From assembly GCA_028865305.1 (NCBI GenBank), contig JAGWKM010000001.1:1-64000 (forward strand): DNA of 64,000 bases. The letters run 5' to 3'. This DNA is from Patescibacteria group bacterium. Its GTDB lineage: Bacteria > Patescibacteriota > Minisyncoccia > UBA6257 > 2-01-FULL-56-20. Below are positions 28,185 through 37,584 of the stretch, in pieces. The notes beneath the pieces were generated by a model. The model did not search any database. It was given only the letters and a program-made list of their open reading frames with translations, and had not been told where the DNA came from. A program made the translations under genes and the position numbers. Position 1 is the stretch's first letter, and each line of letters starts with the position of its first letter.

Positions 28185-29161
28185 GCCGGGACGAATAAAT
28201 GTTTTTTCCGGCGGTTCCAGGCGTATTCAATGCCTGTCCGCAAAATCGCGGCAGGACAATATTGCAGAACCGAAAACGCCAGGTGCCGTTTGAAGCTCAT
28301 ATTCCGTTTTATCTCCGCAAATATTTCTTTCGCTTCGGTGCTTTTTCCCGCCGCAAGGAGCGTGAAAATCAGATTCGATTTCCGCTGGTCGATCCAATAG
28401 TCAATGTGCCATTTTTCCCGTTCATCAGGCGTCATTTGCTGTTTCAGGTTTTCAAAAATCTTCACCTGTGATTTTTTGACATCAACCTGGCGTGCAAAAT
28501 TGGTGTGACTGTCGAAACGCAGGCGGTATTTAATGAGGTCTTTATCCAGAAAACCGATCTGCATGCCGTTATGCGCCATGCGCAGGAAATATTCCCAATC
28601 TTCAACCATGCCGGTTGCGGGATTGAATCCGCCGAGTTTTTCGTATGCGCTCCGGCGCATCATGAATGCCGAGTTCGTGATGAACATTTTCTTGAGCAGC
28701 TCGCCGAAAATGTCGCCGCTCCAATGCTCGTAAATATGCCGATAAAATTTGACGGGCGCCCTGCCCCGAGCAGAGTCGAGGGGGCCGTCGAAAAAATAAA
28801 GGATGTTCGAATAAACGCCGGCGAACTCCGGGTGTGCCTCCAAAAATTCAACCTCGGCCTGCACGCGATCTGGCAGATAAATATCATCCGCATCGAGCCA
28901 AGTGAAAAATTCCCCCTTGGCTTCTTTTAATAATTGGTTCCGGCTGCCGACGATGCCCTGATTGTGGTCGTTGTGGAAATAGCGGATTCGAGGGTCGTTG
29001 TAGCTTTTGATGATTTCAGCCGTTCGATCCGTCGAAGCGTCTTCCACGATGACAATCTCGAAATTCGGCCAGGTTTGCGCGAGCGCCGAGTCAATAGCTT
29101 CGCCGATGTAGCGTTCGGAATTATGCGCGTTGATGAGGATGGAAACAAGAGCCTTGTCCAT
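28181..29161 (-). CDS. GT2-family glycosyltransferase
   Basis: VSILINAHNSERYIGEAIDSALAQTWPNFEIVIVEDASTDRT; WLDADDIYLPDR. Confidence 0.92.
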   Translation of the reverse strand: MDKALVSILINAHNSERYIGEAIDSALAQTWPNFEIVIVEDASTDRTAEIIKSYNDPRIRYFHNDHNQGIVGSRNQLLKEAKGEFFTWLDADDIYLPDRVQAEVEFLEAHPEFAGVYSNILYFFDGPLDSARGRAPVKFYRHIYEHWSGDIFGELLKKMFITNSAFMMRRSAYEKLGGFNPATGMVEDWEYFLRMAHNGMQIGFLDKDLIKYRLRFDSHTNFARQVDVKKSQVKIFENLKQQMTPDEREKWHIDYWIDQRKSNLIFTLLAAGKSTEAKEIFAEIKRNMSFKRHLAFSVLQYCPAAILRTGIEYAWNRRKKHLFVPA

Positions 29162-29176
29162 TTAGTTATCATAAAT

Positions 29177-29998
29177 TTATTTCAAAAATTGCTCAATCCA
29201 TTGCTGTTTAGCGTCAAGAATCCCAATTCTCCATGACGCACCCGTTAAATGGACGAATTTCCCATAAGAGTAAATGGGGAAAGTAGAATCTTTAAAATCA
29301 GCTATCGGCACGCGATCCCGGTGTAAATCATAGACTTCGGGTAATTGTTTGACTTCGGCTCCGTTTACTAAAATGCGCCCGCCGGTATCAACGCCCCAGC
29401 CAGGCAGGAAATTTGGCTCTCCATTATTGAATTTTTCGAAGCGAAAGAAGGCAAATCCTGCCCAAAGATACCAAATCCGGCGTTTTAGTTCGGCAACAGG
29501 CCGCCGTTCCGTGATAATTCCCCAGGCAGTGCTTTTGTGCAAATAGGGGACGATCTCAAATGGTTTGGTCGGAAATAAATCACTGTCAACTATGCCGAAT
29601 ATCTTGGGCTGGTATTTCAAAATTAAGTTGTGATAAGCCCAGTTTAGCGCGAATCCGTGGGAAAGGCTCCCGTCTAAACCCGGATTTTCAGGCAAGCGGA
29701 CATAATTGATGTGGTTTTGGAGGCAGAAGCGCCGGATATTTTCCGAAGCATCCGGTCTGTTTGAATTATCAATAACAAAATATTCATGGGCATCCCGGGA
29801 AAATCGTTCGAATATTTTCCAATGCAGTGATATCAATTTTGGCTCGTTGAATGCTGTAACGAAAACAAAAAGTTTTCGGGGATCGGCTGAGGTGATAGAT
29901 TCGAAAAGGGCTGGCGTGCGGATGAATTTTGTATTTACGGGCGGCCACAAGAAAATTTTGAAGCAAAATTTATGGAGTTTACGAAAAAATGGTTTCAT
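29177..29998 (-). CDS. Glycosyltransferase-like hypothetical protein
   Basis: Full-length ORF in the glycan operon; FGIVDSDLFPTKPF resembles a DXD region. Confidence 0.6.
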   Translation of the reverse strand: MKPFFRKLHKFCFKIFLWPPVNTKFIRTPALFESITSADPRKLFVFVTAFNEPKLISLHWKIFERFSRDAHEYFVIDNSNRPDASENIRRFCLQNHINYVRLPENPGLDGSLSHGFALNWAYHNLILKYQPKIFGIVDSDLFPTKPFEIVPYLHKSTAWGIITERRPVAELKRRIWYLWAGFAFFRFEKFNNGEPNFLPGWGVDTGGRILVNGAEVKQLPEVYDLHRDRVPIADFKDSTFPIYSYGKFVHLTGASWRIGILDAKQQWIEQFLK

Positions 29999-30017
29999 TA
30001 TCCCACTCTTTAATTAA

Positions 30018-30806
30018 TTACGAAAGAACTGCTATATAATTAGTCGTTCTGAAGCATTCAAGTATTTCAGAATAGCGTTGAACCGCAACAACTTTACCGG
30101 TTGGTAAGATGCGAAAAATTTGATATCCAAACGATTTTAAAAAATACCAAAAATCTTGGAAATAAGTCCGGCTGTCGATGTTGCAGCCGCCAAATTCAAA
30201 GGACAGGGCCCGGATGACCCCATTCTTCAGCGCGCGTTCTGCCCCGTGCATGGCTTTCAGTTCGTGTCCCTCGATATCCATCTTCATGAAATCAATGCGA
30301 TAGATTTTTCTCTCTTCGATGAGAGAATCAATTGTGATGGCTTTGACGAAGACGGATTTTTCTGCGGTCGTACCGAAATGTTCCAAGCGTCTTTTGTAAA
30401 CTGCCGCGTTTCCTGATCCTGGCTTATCAAAGAAGAGCGTCAGCTCTTCGGCTCGGTCGCTGACAGCGAGTGGTACTACCGTTACGGGATCGTTCGAAAA
30501 TCTTTTTCGGAGCAGATTGACATTAAATGGCGACGGTTCGAATTGGTATATATGTGAAATTTTTTCTGGAAGGCGCCGGAGTATTTCCGAAGTCCAGTCG
30601 CCCTGGTTTGCGCCGACATCGAGAAGGATTACGTTGTTGCCCTTAATAAATCGGCATGCGGCAACTGCTTCGCTCGCCATAAAATCGCTTCCTGACCCCT
30701 TGCCTTGAAAATAGGCACTCTTATCCTCGACGAATTCCCAAAATCTCGTCGATAGTATTCGTGAAAGCCATGTGATTATCTTTTTAATCACTTGTTTCAT
30801 ATACAT
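30018..30806 (-). CDS. FkbM-family methyltransferase
   Basis: VILLDVGANQGDWTSEI...IDFMKMDIEGHELKAMHGAERAL. Confidence 0.9.
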   Translation of the reverse strand: MYMKQVIKKIITWLSRILSTRFWEFVEDKSAYFQGKGSGSDFMASEAVAACRFIKGNNVILLDVGANQGDWTSEILRRLPEKISHIYQFEPSPFNVNLLRKRFSNDPVTVVPLAVSDRAEELTLFFDKPGSGNAAVYKRRLEHFGTTAEKSVFVKAITIDSLIEERKIYRIDFMKMDIEGHELKAMHGAERALKNGVIRALSFEFGGCNIDSRTYFQDFWYFLKSFGYQIFRILPTGKVVAVQRYSEILECFRTTNYIAVLS

Positions 30807-30884
30807 TCACTGTACTACCAATTATTTGTTCTATCCAATACTTATCCTGTTTGTCGCCATCCTGCGACGATATATAATGTGCAT

Positions 30885-31820
30885 ATGCAGCCTAAGACGA
30901 TTGTCGTCATTATAGCGTTCAATTCCGACCTGGATCGCGTGCGTGCATCGCTCAAGATTTTCCGCGCGCAACTGGATGGTGTCGTCATCTCTGATAACAG
31001 CACAAAACTCGAAATACGCAAGGAGCTCAAGACGCTTGCCGCTGAATATCCGGGTTTCGTGACATATATTGGCAATAAGGAAAACATGGGTATTGGTGCT
31101 GCCTTGAATGTTGGCGTGCGTGAAGCTATTGGGCGTGGTGCCGAGTGGGTGATGACGATTGAAGACGACAATGCGCCCGAATCGGATATGGTAAAGATTA
31201 TGTTCGCTGCTTACTATGCTCTTCCGCCCGAGCAACAAACTAAAATCGGCTCAATTGCACCCAACTATACCCGTTTGAATGGGTTTGCCTTTCCCGATGG
31301 AGAGCCACAAATCAATTACGACGGCGCCATTACGTCGGGCGAAGTTGTCAAGGCATCAATCTATCCGATTGTTGGTTGGTACGATGAGAATCTTTTTATT
31401 GATTTTGTTGACGGAGAATTTTCATGCCGCGTCCAACAGCACGGCTTTGCGACCCTCCTGGTTCCCCGCGCTATTTTGAAACACCGGCTTGGTTTTCCCA
31501 CCCTTAAGAAATTATTCGGGAGAACGATATATGTGCCGAATTATCCGCCGTTCCGATACTATTTTATGATGCGAAATGCCATATATCTTTATGTTCGTCA
31601 TTTTAATACCTATATTATCCACAATAATCATCGTAAAGATGCCATTTGGTCGGTTCTCGTTCCGCGTTTTTTAATCAAGGCAGTTTTATTGGAAGAGCAC
31701 AAGGGATTGAAACTCAAAATGGCCTGCAAGGGTTGGTGGGATGGCATTCGCGGAAAAATGGATAGGGCTTATGCGCGTACGCGGGCAGGATTGCCGGATG
31801 TTCCCACAGAAGTTTTGTAA
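30885..31820 (+). CDS. GT2-family glycosyltransferase (rhamnosyltransferase-like)
   Basis: IVVIIAFNSDLDRVRASLKIFRAQLDGVVISDNST...NMGIGAALNVGV...EDDNAPESD. Confidence 0.88.
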   Translation: MQPKTIVVIIAFNSDLDRVRASLKIFRAQLDGVVISDNSTKLEIRKELKTLAAEYPGFVTYIGNKENMGIGAALNVGVREAIGRGAEWVMTIEDDNAPESDMVKIMFAAYYALPPEQQTKIGSIAPNYTRLNGFAFPDGEPQINYDGAITSGEVVKASIYPIVGWYDENLFIDFVDGEFSCRVQQHGFATLLVPRAILKHRLGFPTLKKLFGRTIYVPNYPPFRYYFMMRNAIYLYVRHFNTYIIHNNHRKDAIWSVLVPRFLIKAVLLEEHKGLKLKMACKGWWDGIRGKMDRAYARTRAGLPDVPTEVL

Positions 31821-31835
31821 AAAATATCAAAATTC

Positions 31836-32675
31836 ATGGAAAATCCCTTGGAACAAATTTTGATAACGGGTGCTTCGGGTATGGTTGGAAACTATATCGA
31901 TTTTGGCACATCCCTTGATCACCGGGCGTTAGATGTGACCAATTCTGAAGAGGTTGGGCGAGCAATTGAGTACTACAAGCCCAGGGTTATAGTCCATCTT
32001 GCCGCAGAAACGGACGTGGATCGATGTGAGCGCGAACCGGAACACGCTTTTTTTGTGAATGGCGTGGGTACTTGGAACATGGCATTAGCCGCGAAAAAAT
32101 CAGGTGCACGACTCATTTATGTTTCGACTGTGTATGTGTTCGATGGTTTAAAGCATTCTCCATATGAAGAAACAGATGTTCCTTCGCCTCTTAATTTTTA
32201 CGGGCAATCGAAATATATGGGAGAAATGTTAATTCAGGAATTGCTTCGGGATTACAGTATTTTACGTTCTGGCTGGATGTTCGGCGGCGGACCGGAAAGA
32301 GATCGGAAGTTTGTCGGCAAAATAATGCGGCAGCTCGACCAAGCTGAAATCAAGGCGGTTGATAATATTTTAGGTTCGCTGACATACGCGAAAGATCTTG
32401 CGGCTAAAATAAAAACAGTAGCCGTCATGGAGCACCCTCCGCGCATTATGCACGTCGGAAACGAAGGTTTTTGTTCGCGATATGACGTTGCTGTTGAAAT
32501 TGCAAAAGCGGCAGAAAAAATAATCAAAATTACGCCCGTGGATTCAAGTTATTTTAAGCTTGATGCTTCCCGAAGCCATTCCGATCGGATGATTTCAGCG
32601 TGTGGCGGTACGCTGCGTCCTTGGCGAGGGGCTTTGCAGGACTATATCCATAATGAATGGACAAAAAAGCATTAG
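31836..32675 (+). CDS. dTDP-4-dehydrorhamnose reductase-like (RmlD family)
   Basis: ILITGASGMVGNYIDF...VIVHLAAETDVDRCEREPEHAFFVNGVGTWNMA; YGQSKYMGE. Confidence 0.88.
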   Translation: MENPLEQILITGASGMVGNYIDFGTSLDHRALDVTNSEEVGRAIEYYKPRVIVHLAAETDVDRCEREPEHAFFVNGVGTWNMALAAKKSGARLIYVSTVYVFDGLKHSPYEETDVPSPLNFYGQSKYMGEMLIQELLRDYSILRSGWMFGGGPERDRKFVGKIMRQLDQAEIKAVDNILGSLTYAKDLAAKIKTVAVMEHPPRIMHVGNEGFCSRYDVAVEIAKAAEKIIKITPVDSSYFKLDASRSHSDRMISACGGTLRPWRGALQDYIHNEWTKKH

Positions 32676-32700
32676 CTCGATATACTGATCGCGGTACGTT

Positions 32701-34002
32701 ATGAAAACTGAACATCCGAAAACGAGAATTCCCCGGAGCATCGAGGATTATCGAGTTCCGTACGCCACCGCCGTTTACGGCAAAGAAGAGGCGGACGCGG
32801 TCATGGCGGTTCTCAAAACGCCGTGGCTCGGACCTGCCGGCAAAACAACAGAGTTTGAAGCGAAGATGGCGCAATTGTTTGGCAAGAAACACGCCCTATT
32901 CGTCAACTCAGGCTCTTCGGCGAATTTGCTTGCCCTCTTGGTGAACAAATTTCCCAAGGGCGGCGAAGTGATTACTCCGGCATGCACCTTTGGTACGACC
33001 ATCGCACCAATCGTATATGCGGGATTGATTCCTTATCTTGTGGATTCCCGACCGGGAACTTACAACGCTGATCCCGATGAAATCGAAGCGGCGATCAATC
33101 ACCAGACAGTGGCGATAATGCTGCCTGACGCAGTCGGTATGCTGAATGACTGGCCGCGCCTTGCGCAAATCGCGCATCGGGCCGGTATTACGGTTATCCA
33201 AGACAGCTGTGATACGCAGGGGGCCATGATTAATGGCAAACCTTCCGGCAGTTGGGCGGATATTGTAACGACCAGCAGTTACTACACGCACACCATCACC
33301 ACCGCCGGCTGCGGAGGTACGGTTATGATGGACGATTCCAAGCTGCGGCGCCTCGCCGAAGTCTTTGCCCTATGGGGCCGTCGCCAGGTCGGTTACGACG
33401 AAGATCTGCGAATCCGATTCGCGGCAACAGTCAGCCATCCGGAGTATGATAATGGGAAGGAGCAGGATTACGACGGCAAGTTTGTCTTTGATGAAATCGG
33501 TTTCAATCTGCGTGCGACCGATTTGCAAGCGGCCTTCGGCTTGGTGCAACTGGCCCGGTTGAAGGAATTTAACAGGCGACGTGCCGAGGTAACCGAAGCG
33601 CTGATGGAATTTTTCAGGCAGTACGAAGATGATTTTATGCTGCCGGAATTCCTGTCGGACTGTAAACACAGTCTTCTCGCCTTTCCGCTTTCCATTCGGA
33701 CAGGATCTACCGTCAACCGCAAGCAGTTGATGACCTATCTTGAAATGAATGGGATCATGACGCGCCTGCTCTTTGCTGGAAACATCCTGTTTCATCCGGC
33801 CTATCAGAAAGTTGGGCATCGCAAGATGAACGCTCTCCCCGGGGCAACTTTTATTATGAAGAATACGTTCCTCTTGCCAAACCATCACGCCCTGACGGAT
33901 GTTCAGCTTGAGTACATTTTTGAAACCTTCAGCGCGTTTATGAAGCAGGTCAAGCTGCAGCGACCGGTACGCCAAACCGAGTCTGCGGTGGTAAATAGGT
34001 AA
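32701..34002 (+). CDS. DegT/DnrJ/EryC1/StrS family PLP/PMP enzyme, RfbH-like 3-dehydrase candidate
   Basis: FVNSGSSANLLALL; QDSCDTQGAMINGKPSGSWADIVTTSSYYTHTITTAGCGGTVM with His and no Lys in the PLP-lysine region. Confidence 0.85.
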   Translation: MKTEHPKTRIPRSIEDYRVPYATAVYGKEEADAVMAVLKTPWLGPAGKTTEFEAKMAQLFGKKHALFVNSGSSANLLALLVNKFPKGGEVITPACTFGTTIAPIVYAGLIPYLVDSRPGTYNADPDEIEAAINHQTVAIMLPDAVGMLNDWPRLAQIAHRAGITVIQDSCDTQGAMINGKPSGSWADIVTTSSYYTHTITTAGCGGTVMMDDSKLRRLAEVFALWGRRQVGYDEDLRIRFAATVSHPEYDNGKEQDYDGKFVFDEIGFNLRATDLQAAFGLVQLARLKEFNRRRAEVTEALMEFFRQYEDDFMLPEFLSDCKHSLLAFPLSIRTGSTVNRKQLMTYLEMNGIMTRLLFAGNILFHPAYQKVGHRKMNALPGATFIMKNTFLLPNHHALTDVQLEYIFETFSAFMKQVKLQRPVRQTESAVVNR

Positions 34003-34541
34003 TGAATTTCACTGTTGAAAAGACCTCGTTTACGGATGCCTTGCTCATTATCCCCAGGGTGTTTTTGGACCCCAGGGGATTTTTTATGGAAATCTATCAG
34101 GAAGCGGCATTCATGGAGATTGGCATCGCGGATCATTTCGTCCAGGATAATCACTCGCATTCCGCGCGCAATGTTTTGCGGGGCATGCATTTTCAATCGC
34201 CGCCGCATGAAACGGTGAAGTTGGTCAGATGTATTTCCGGCGAAATTTTCGACGTACTTGTGGATTTGCGGCCTAATTCACCGACATTCAAGAAATGGGA
34301 AGGATTTGTGCTTTCTGGTGAAAATAAGAAAATGCTCTATGTGCCTGTTGGTTTCGCTCATGGTTTTTACGTAACTGGCGAGGCGGCTGACGTAGTATAT
34401 AAAGTCACCGATTATTATTACAAAGAATGCGATGCGGGATTTCGATGGAATGATCCCGAAATCGGAATCAGGTGGCCTGGTATGCAGCCAATCATTTCAG
34501 AGAAAGACAGCAACCTTCCTTTGTTTAAAGAAATTTTATAA
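34002..34541 (+). CDS. dTDP-4-dehydrorhamnose 3,5-epimerase-like (RmlC family)
   Basis: PRVFLDPRGFFMEIYQEAAF...VLRGMHFQSPPHETVKLVRCISGEIFDVLVDLR...VPVGFAHGFYV. Confidence 0.92.
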   Translation: MNFTVEKTSFTDALLIIPRVFLDPRGFFMEIYQEAAFMEIGIADHFVQDNHSHSARNVLRGMHFQSPPHETVKLVRCISGEIFDVLVDLRPNSPTFKKWEGFVLSGENKKMLYVPVGFAHGFYVTGEAADVVYKVTDYYYKECDAGFRWNDPEIGIRWPGMQPIISEKDSNLPLFKEIL

Positions 34542-35150
34542 TTCCTTTACGGCCAACAGTCGAAACGCCGTGCGCGGCATAAGATATGACAGCGGATAAG
34601 ACAATTTATAAAGCATTTGCCATATCTTGCCTTCCTTGTTCCGCCACCATTTGAACCCTTCGAGCCCGCGCACTTGATAGCCCATTTTTTTTAAATCGGA
34701 AACAGTCCAACCAGATTTATGTATCTGCAGGTGATCGAGTTGCGGGTCGCTCCGGCGATGGCATTCAAGCGTTGGTACAAATCCGTTCGGCGTCGCCACG
34801 ATGATTTTTTTCTCCGCCCAACGCTCTAAATTATTCAAAAAACGCAGAGCATCCGGACGTTCAAGGTGTTCTACAACGTCGAACGCTATCACGGCGTCGT
34901 ACGATTTTTCTGGCAAGTCAGCCGTCAGGAGGTTGGCGCAGATATACTCGTCATGGATGCCCTTTTGCCGACTCTCTTCAAGATAAGGCTCATACGCGTC
35001 GAGTCCCGTCGAATGGAAATCGCCCGGAATGCGCTCAATGATCGAGGAATTTCCACAACCCACATCAAGGACTGTTTTGCAGCCCGCAAGTTCTCTGGCG
35101 AGTTTCTTGTAGTAGAGTTTTTTGAGAAAAGCGATCATATCCTCATCCAT
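34536..35150 (-). CDS. Class I SAM-dependent methyltransferase
   Basis: KTVLDVGCGNSSIIERIPGDF...YDAVIAFDVVEHLERPDAL. Confidence 0.9.
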   Translation of the reverse strand: MDEDMIAFLKKLYYKKLARELAGCKTVLDVGCGNSSIIERIPGDFHSTGLDAYEPYLEESRQKGIHDEYICANLLTADLPEKSYDAVIAFDVVEHLERPDALRFLNNLERWAEKKIIVATPNGFVPTLECHRRSDPQLDHLQIHKSGWTVSDLKKMGYQVRGLEGFKWWRNKEGKIWQMLYKLSYPLSYLMPRTAFRLLAVKEL

Positions 35151-36115
35151 CCTTCCGGGATCATGTCCTGCGTTTCTATGGTTTTATCCTTGAACATTTC
35201 ATCCGGCGCGATGACAATTTTTCCGAGCCCCTCGACCCCCCTCGACTCCGCTCGGGGCAAGTTGCTCGGGGCAAGCCATGCGGCCCACCAGGAGAAGGTG
35301 CTTTCAGGGATGATGAAATGCTTGCAAAGCGACATGAGCTGGAGATGGCCGCCGTCCTGGATGCCTTTGTGCTCGTCGCCGACGAAGGTGAGCGGCGCAT
35401 CGAACTTCATGTTCGTCCGGCACCATTCGATATCGTCGGAAAAAACATAAATTCCGATGTCCTTGCCGGCCCTCTCTTTTATTATAGCCACCGCTTTTTC
35501 ATAATAGCTCATTGGGATGACGAGATGCGTTTTTTGTGAGGCGGGATTCCAGACATTGTCGCCGCGGCGCACATGGAGGCAGACTGAATTTGATTCGGCG
35601 ATTTCCTTTCCGAGCCGCGCCGAATCGTCTTCAAGCGGGTGGCGGAACGTGAAATCTTTACGGATGGTATCGGCGTAATCCTTGAAATATTTTTCTGACC
35701 GGAAATAGCCCTCAAGGTAGACGTTTCCTTTCAGGTTGAAATAAGCCGGATCAAAACGCATTCCCTTCTCTTTTATATATTTCCAAACGCCGAGCTTTCC
35801 GAATACGCGCGGATAATACTTATTGACAATAGTCGCAACATACGGAATTTTTACCACGCTTTCAATCCGCGCAACCCAATTAAACGCCGGATTGATTGCG
35901 AAAACATCAGCCAGGCCGTAGCTGCGGTACTTCACGTCTTTCCGCCAGGTCTTGTCGTATTTCTTGCGATAGCGGTCCGGTTCACGCGGCGTGATGTCGT
36001 AGAGCGAAGAAGGGTCGACCCGTAAAGAATCGTGGTTTTTAAGGGAAAGCGCCCGCGCAAAGGCGTATTCGAACATTTGGTTGCCCAATCCGCCGTGGAT
36101 TTTGACCGTGATCAT
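35135..36115 (-). CDS. GT11 fucosyltransferase-like
   Basis: VKIHGGLGNQMFEYAFARAL...VCLHVRRGDN...IPESTFSWWAAWLAP. Confidence 0.93.
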   Translation of the reverse strand: MITVKIHGGLGNQMFEYAFARALSLKNHDSLRVDPSSLYDITPREPDRYRKKYDKTWRKDVKYRSYGLADVFAINPAFNWVARIESVVKIPYVATIVNKYYPRVFGKLGVWKYIKEKGMRFDPAYFNLKGNVYLEGYFRSEKYFKDYADTIRKDFTFRHPLEDDSARLGKEIAESNSVCLHVRRGDNVWNPASQKTHLVIPMSYYEKAVAIIKERAGKDIGIYVFSDDIEWCRTNMKFDAPLTFVGDEHKGIQDGGHLQLMSLCKHFIIPESTFSWWAAWLAPSNLPRAESRGVEGLGKIVIAPDEMFKDKTIETQDMIPEGWMRI

Positions 36116-36155
36116 AGCTATCAGGATACAAAAAAAGCTGCCTCTTGCGAAGCAG

Positions 36156-37553
36156 CTAGCTGTTTAACTCGTCGAGCAGAGTGCCGCACCCGTCGCAGGC
36201 GGCAGTGTGTTCTTTGAGCCATACCGACTCTTGGTCGGCGATGCGTTTTCCGCGAATTCGCTCGTTGATCAGATGGCGGGCGCGCAAGCACCGATTTTTT
36301 TTGACGATCCTCCAGCAGTCGATAATGGTTTTGCCGCCAAGCATCGCGGGATCAATGTTCGCAAGTTCCGGATATGGATTTGCTACCACGATCACGCTTG
36401 CCTTCTTCAGGCACTCCTCAAGGGAAGAAGCGAATGAAACGGCGCCGTCCAAAATCTTCTTTGCGGATTTCTCCGCGAGCGGATCATAGGCGATGACGGG
36501 AATTCTGTTCGCCGCAAGCATTTGCGCCAGTCGCGTTCCCATGGCTTCTTCGACCACGTCGGTGTCCAACTTGTAGGCGAGGCCGATTACGCCGACTGAG
36601 TGGCTGCGCGTCGGCAAACACTCCTCAATCTCCCAGTAGAGATTTTGGATGAGCTGGGTGTTGGTGCGGTCGGTCGCTTGCGGAAGGAAGGTCTCCATAT
36701 GCAGCCGTTCAGCAGCTCGCGCAAGCGCCCGGTTGTCCCTCGGAAAGCAAGGGCCGCCGTAGCTGCCGCCGGCCTTCAGGTATTTCGAGCCGACGCGCGA
36801 ATCACTGCCGATGATCTTCGTGACATTATCGACGTTGATGCCGAGTTTGTCCGAAAGCATGCCGAGCATGTTCGCGAACGAGATCTTCGTCGTAATGAAC
36901 GTGTTCAGCGCGATTTTCGCGAGTTCCGCTTCGGCCAGGCCGACGCGATGGATGGCCGGTTTTTGGCCGACTACGGCGCGGTAGAACATTTCAAGGTCCT
37001 GCCCGCTCCGTTTGTCGCTTTCGCCGATCATGACGAGATCGGGATTCAGGAAATTGCGGATGACGCTGCCGAGCGCGATCAACGCCGGACTGTAACAGTA
37101 TCCGAAATCGATGCCTGCCCGCTTGCCCGAAAATGCTTCGAGTATCGGGATGATTTCGTCCTCTGATGATTCCGGCATTATGGTGCTCACGACGGCAACG
37201 ATGTGAAATTCCTTCTTGGCCCTCAGTGCCATCCCGATCTTTTCGCAAGCATCCACGACGAACTTATTGCTGAAGCTGCCGTCCGGATTGCTTGGGGTTG
37301 GTACGACTATGAAAGAGGCGTCGCTTTTCATGACGGCCTCTTCCCAATCGGACGTCGCCGAGATAACCCAGTGGTATTGGTCGATATATTTTTGCAGGTC
37401 GGTTTCCTGAACCGGCGCCCTGCCTTCTTGGAGGGCTTTCACATATTCGGAATTAATGTCGAGGCCAATGGTCGGAATGCCGTGCGAAGCAAAACTGGCA
37501 ACGAGCGGCGATCCAAGTTTTCCAAGGCCTATAACCGAAGCGCGTTTGATCAT
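36156..37553 (-). CDS. UDP-glucose/GDP-mannose dehydrogenase-like, with C-terminal extension carrying EHTAACDGCGTLL
   Basis: ASVIGLGKLGSPLVASFASHGIPTIGLDIN; GGSYGGPCFPRDNRAL; zf-HC2-like H-x3-C-x2-C at C-terminus. Confidence 0.9.
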   Translation of the reverse strand: MIKRASVIGLGKLGSPLVASFASHGIPTIGLDINSEYVKALQEGRAPVQETDLQKYIDQYHWVISATSDWEEAVMKSDASFIVVPTPSNPDGSFSNKFVVDACEKIGMALRAKKEFHIVAVVSTIMPESSEDEIIPILEAFSGKRAGIDFGYCYSPALIALGSVIRNFLNPDLVMIGESDKRSGQDLEMFYRAVVGQKPAIHRVGLAEAELAKIALNTFITTKISFANMLGMLSDKLGINVDNVTKIIGSDSRVGSKYLKAGGSYGGPCFPRDNRALARAAERLHMETFLPQATDRTNTQLIQNLYWEIEECLPTRSHSVGVIGLAYKLDTDVVEEAMGTRLAQMLAANRIPVIAYDPLAEKSAKKILDGAVSFASSLEECLKKASVIVVANPYPELANIDPAMLGGKTIIDCWRIVKKNRCLRARHLINERIRGKRIADQESVWLKEHTAACDGCGTLLDELNS

Positions 37554-37584
37554 CTTTTTCCTCCCAAAAAGAGCTAGGTTTTTC

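Noticed and set aside
36331-36348. TTTTGCCGCCAAGCATC as an eighth copy of the window-start repeat
   Set aside because: Not palindromic, differs at a key base, and is explained by coding sequence (MLGGKTI) of the dehydrogenase.
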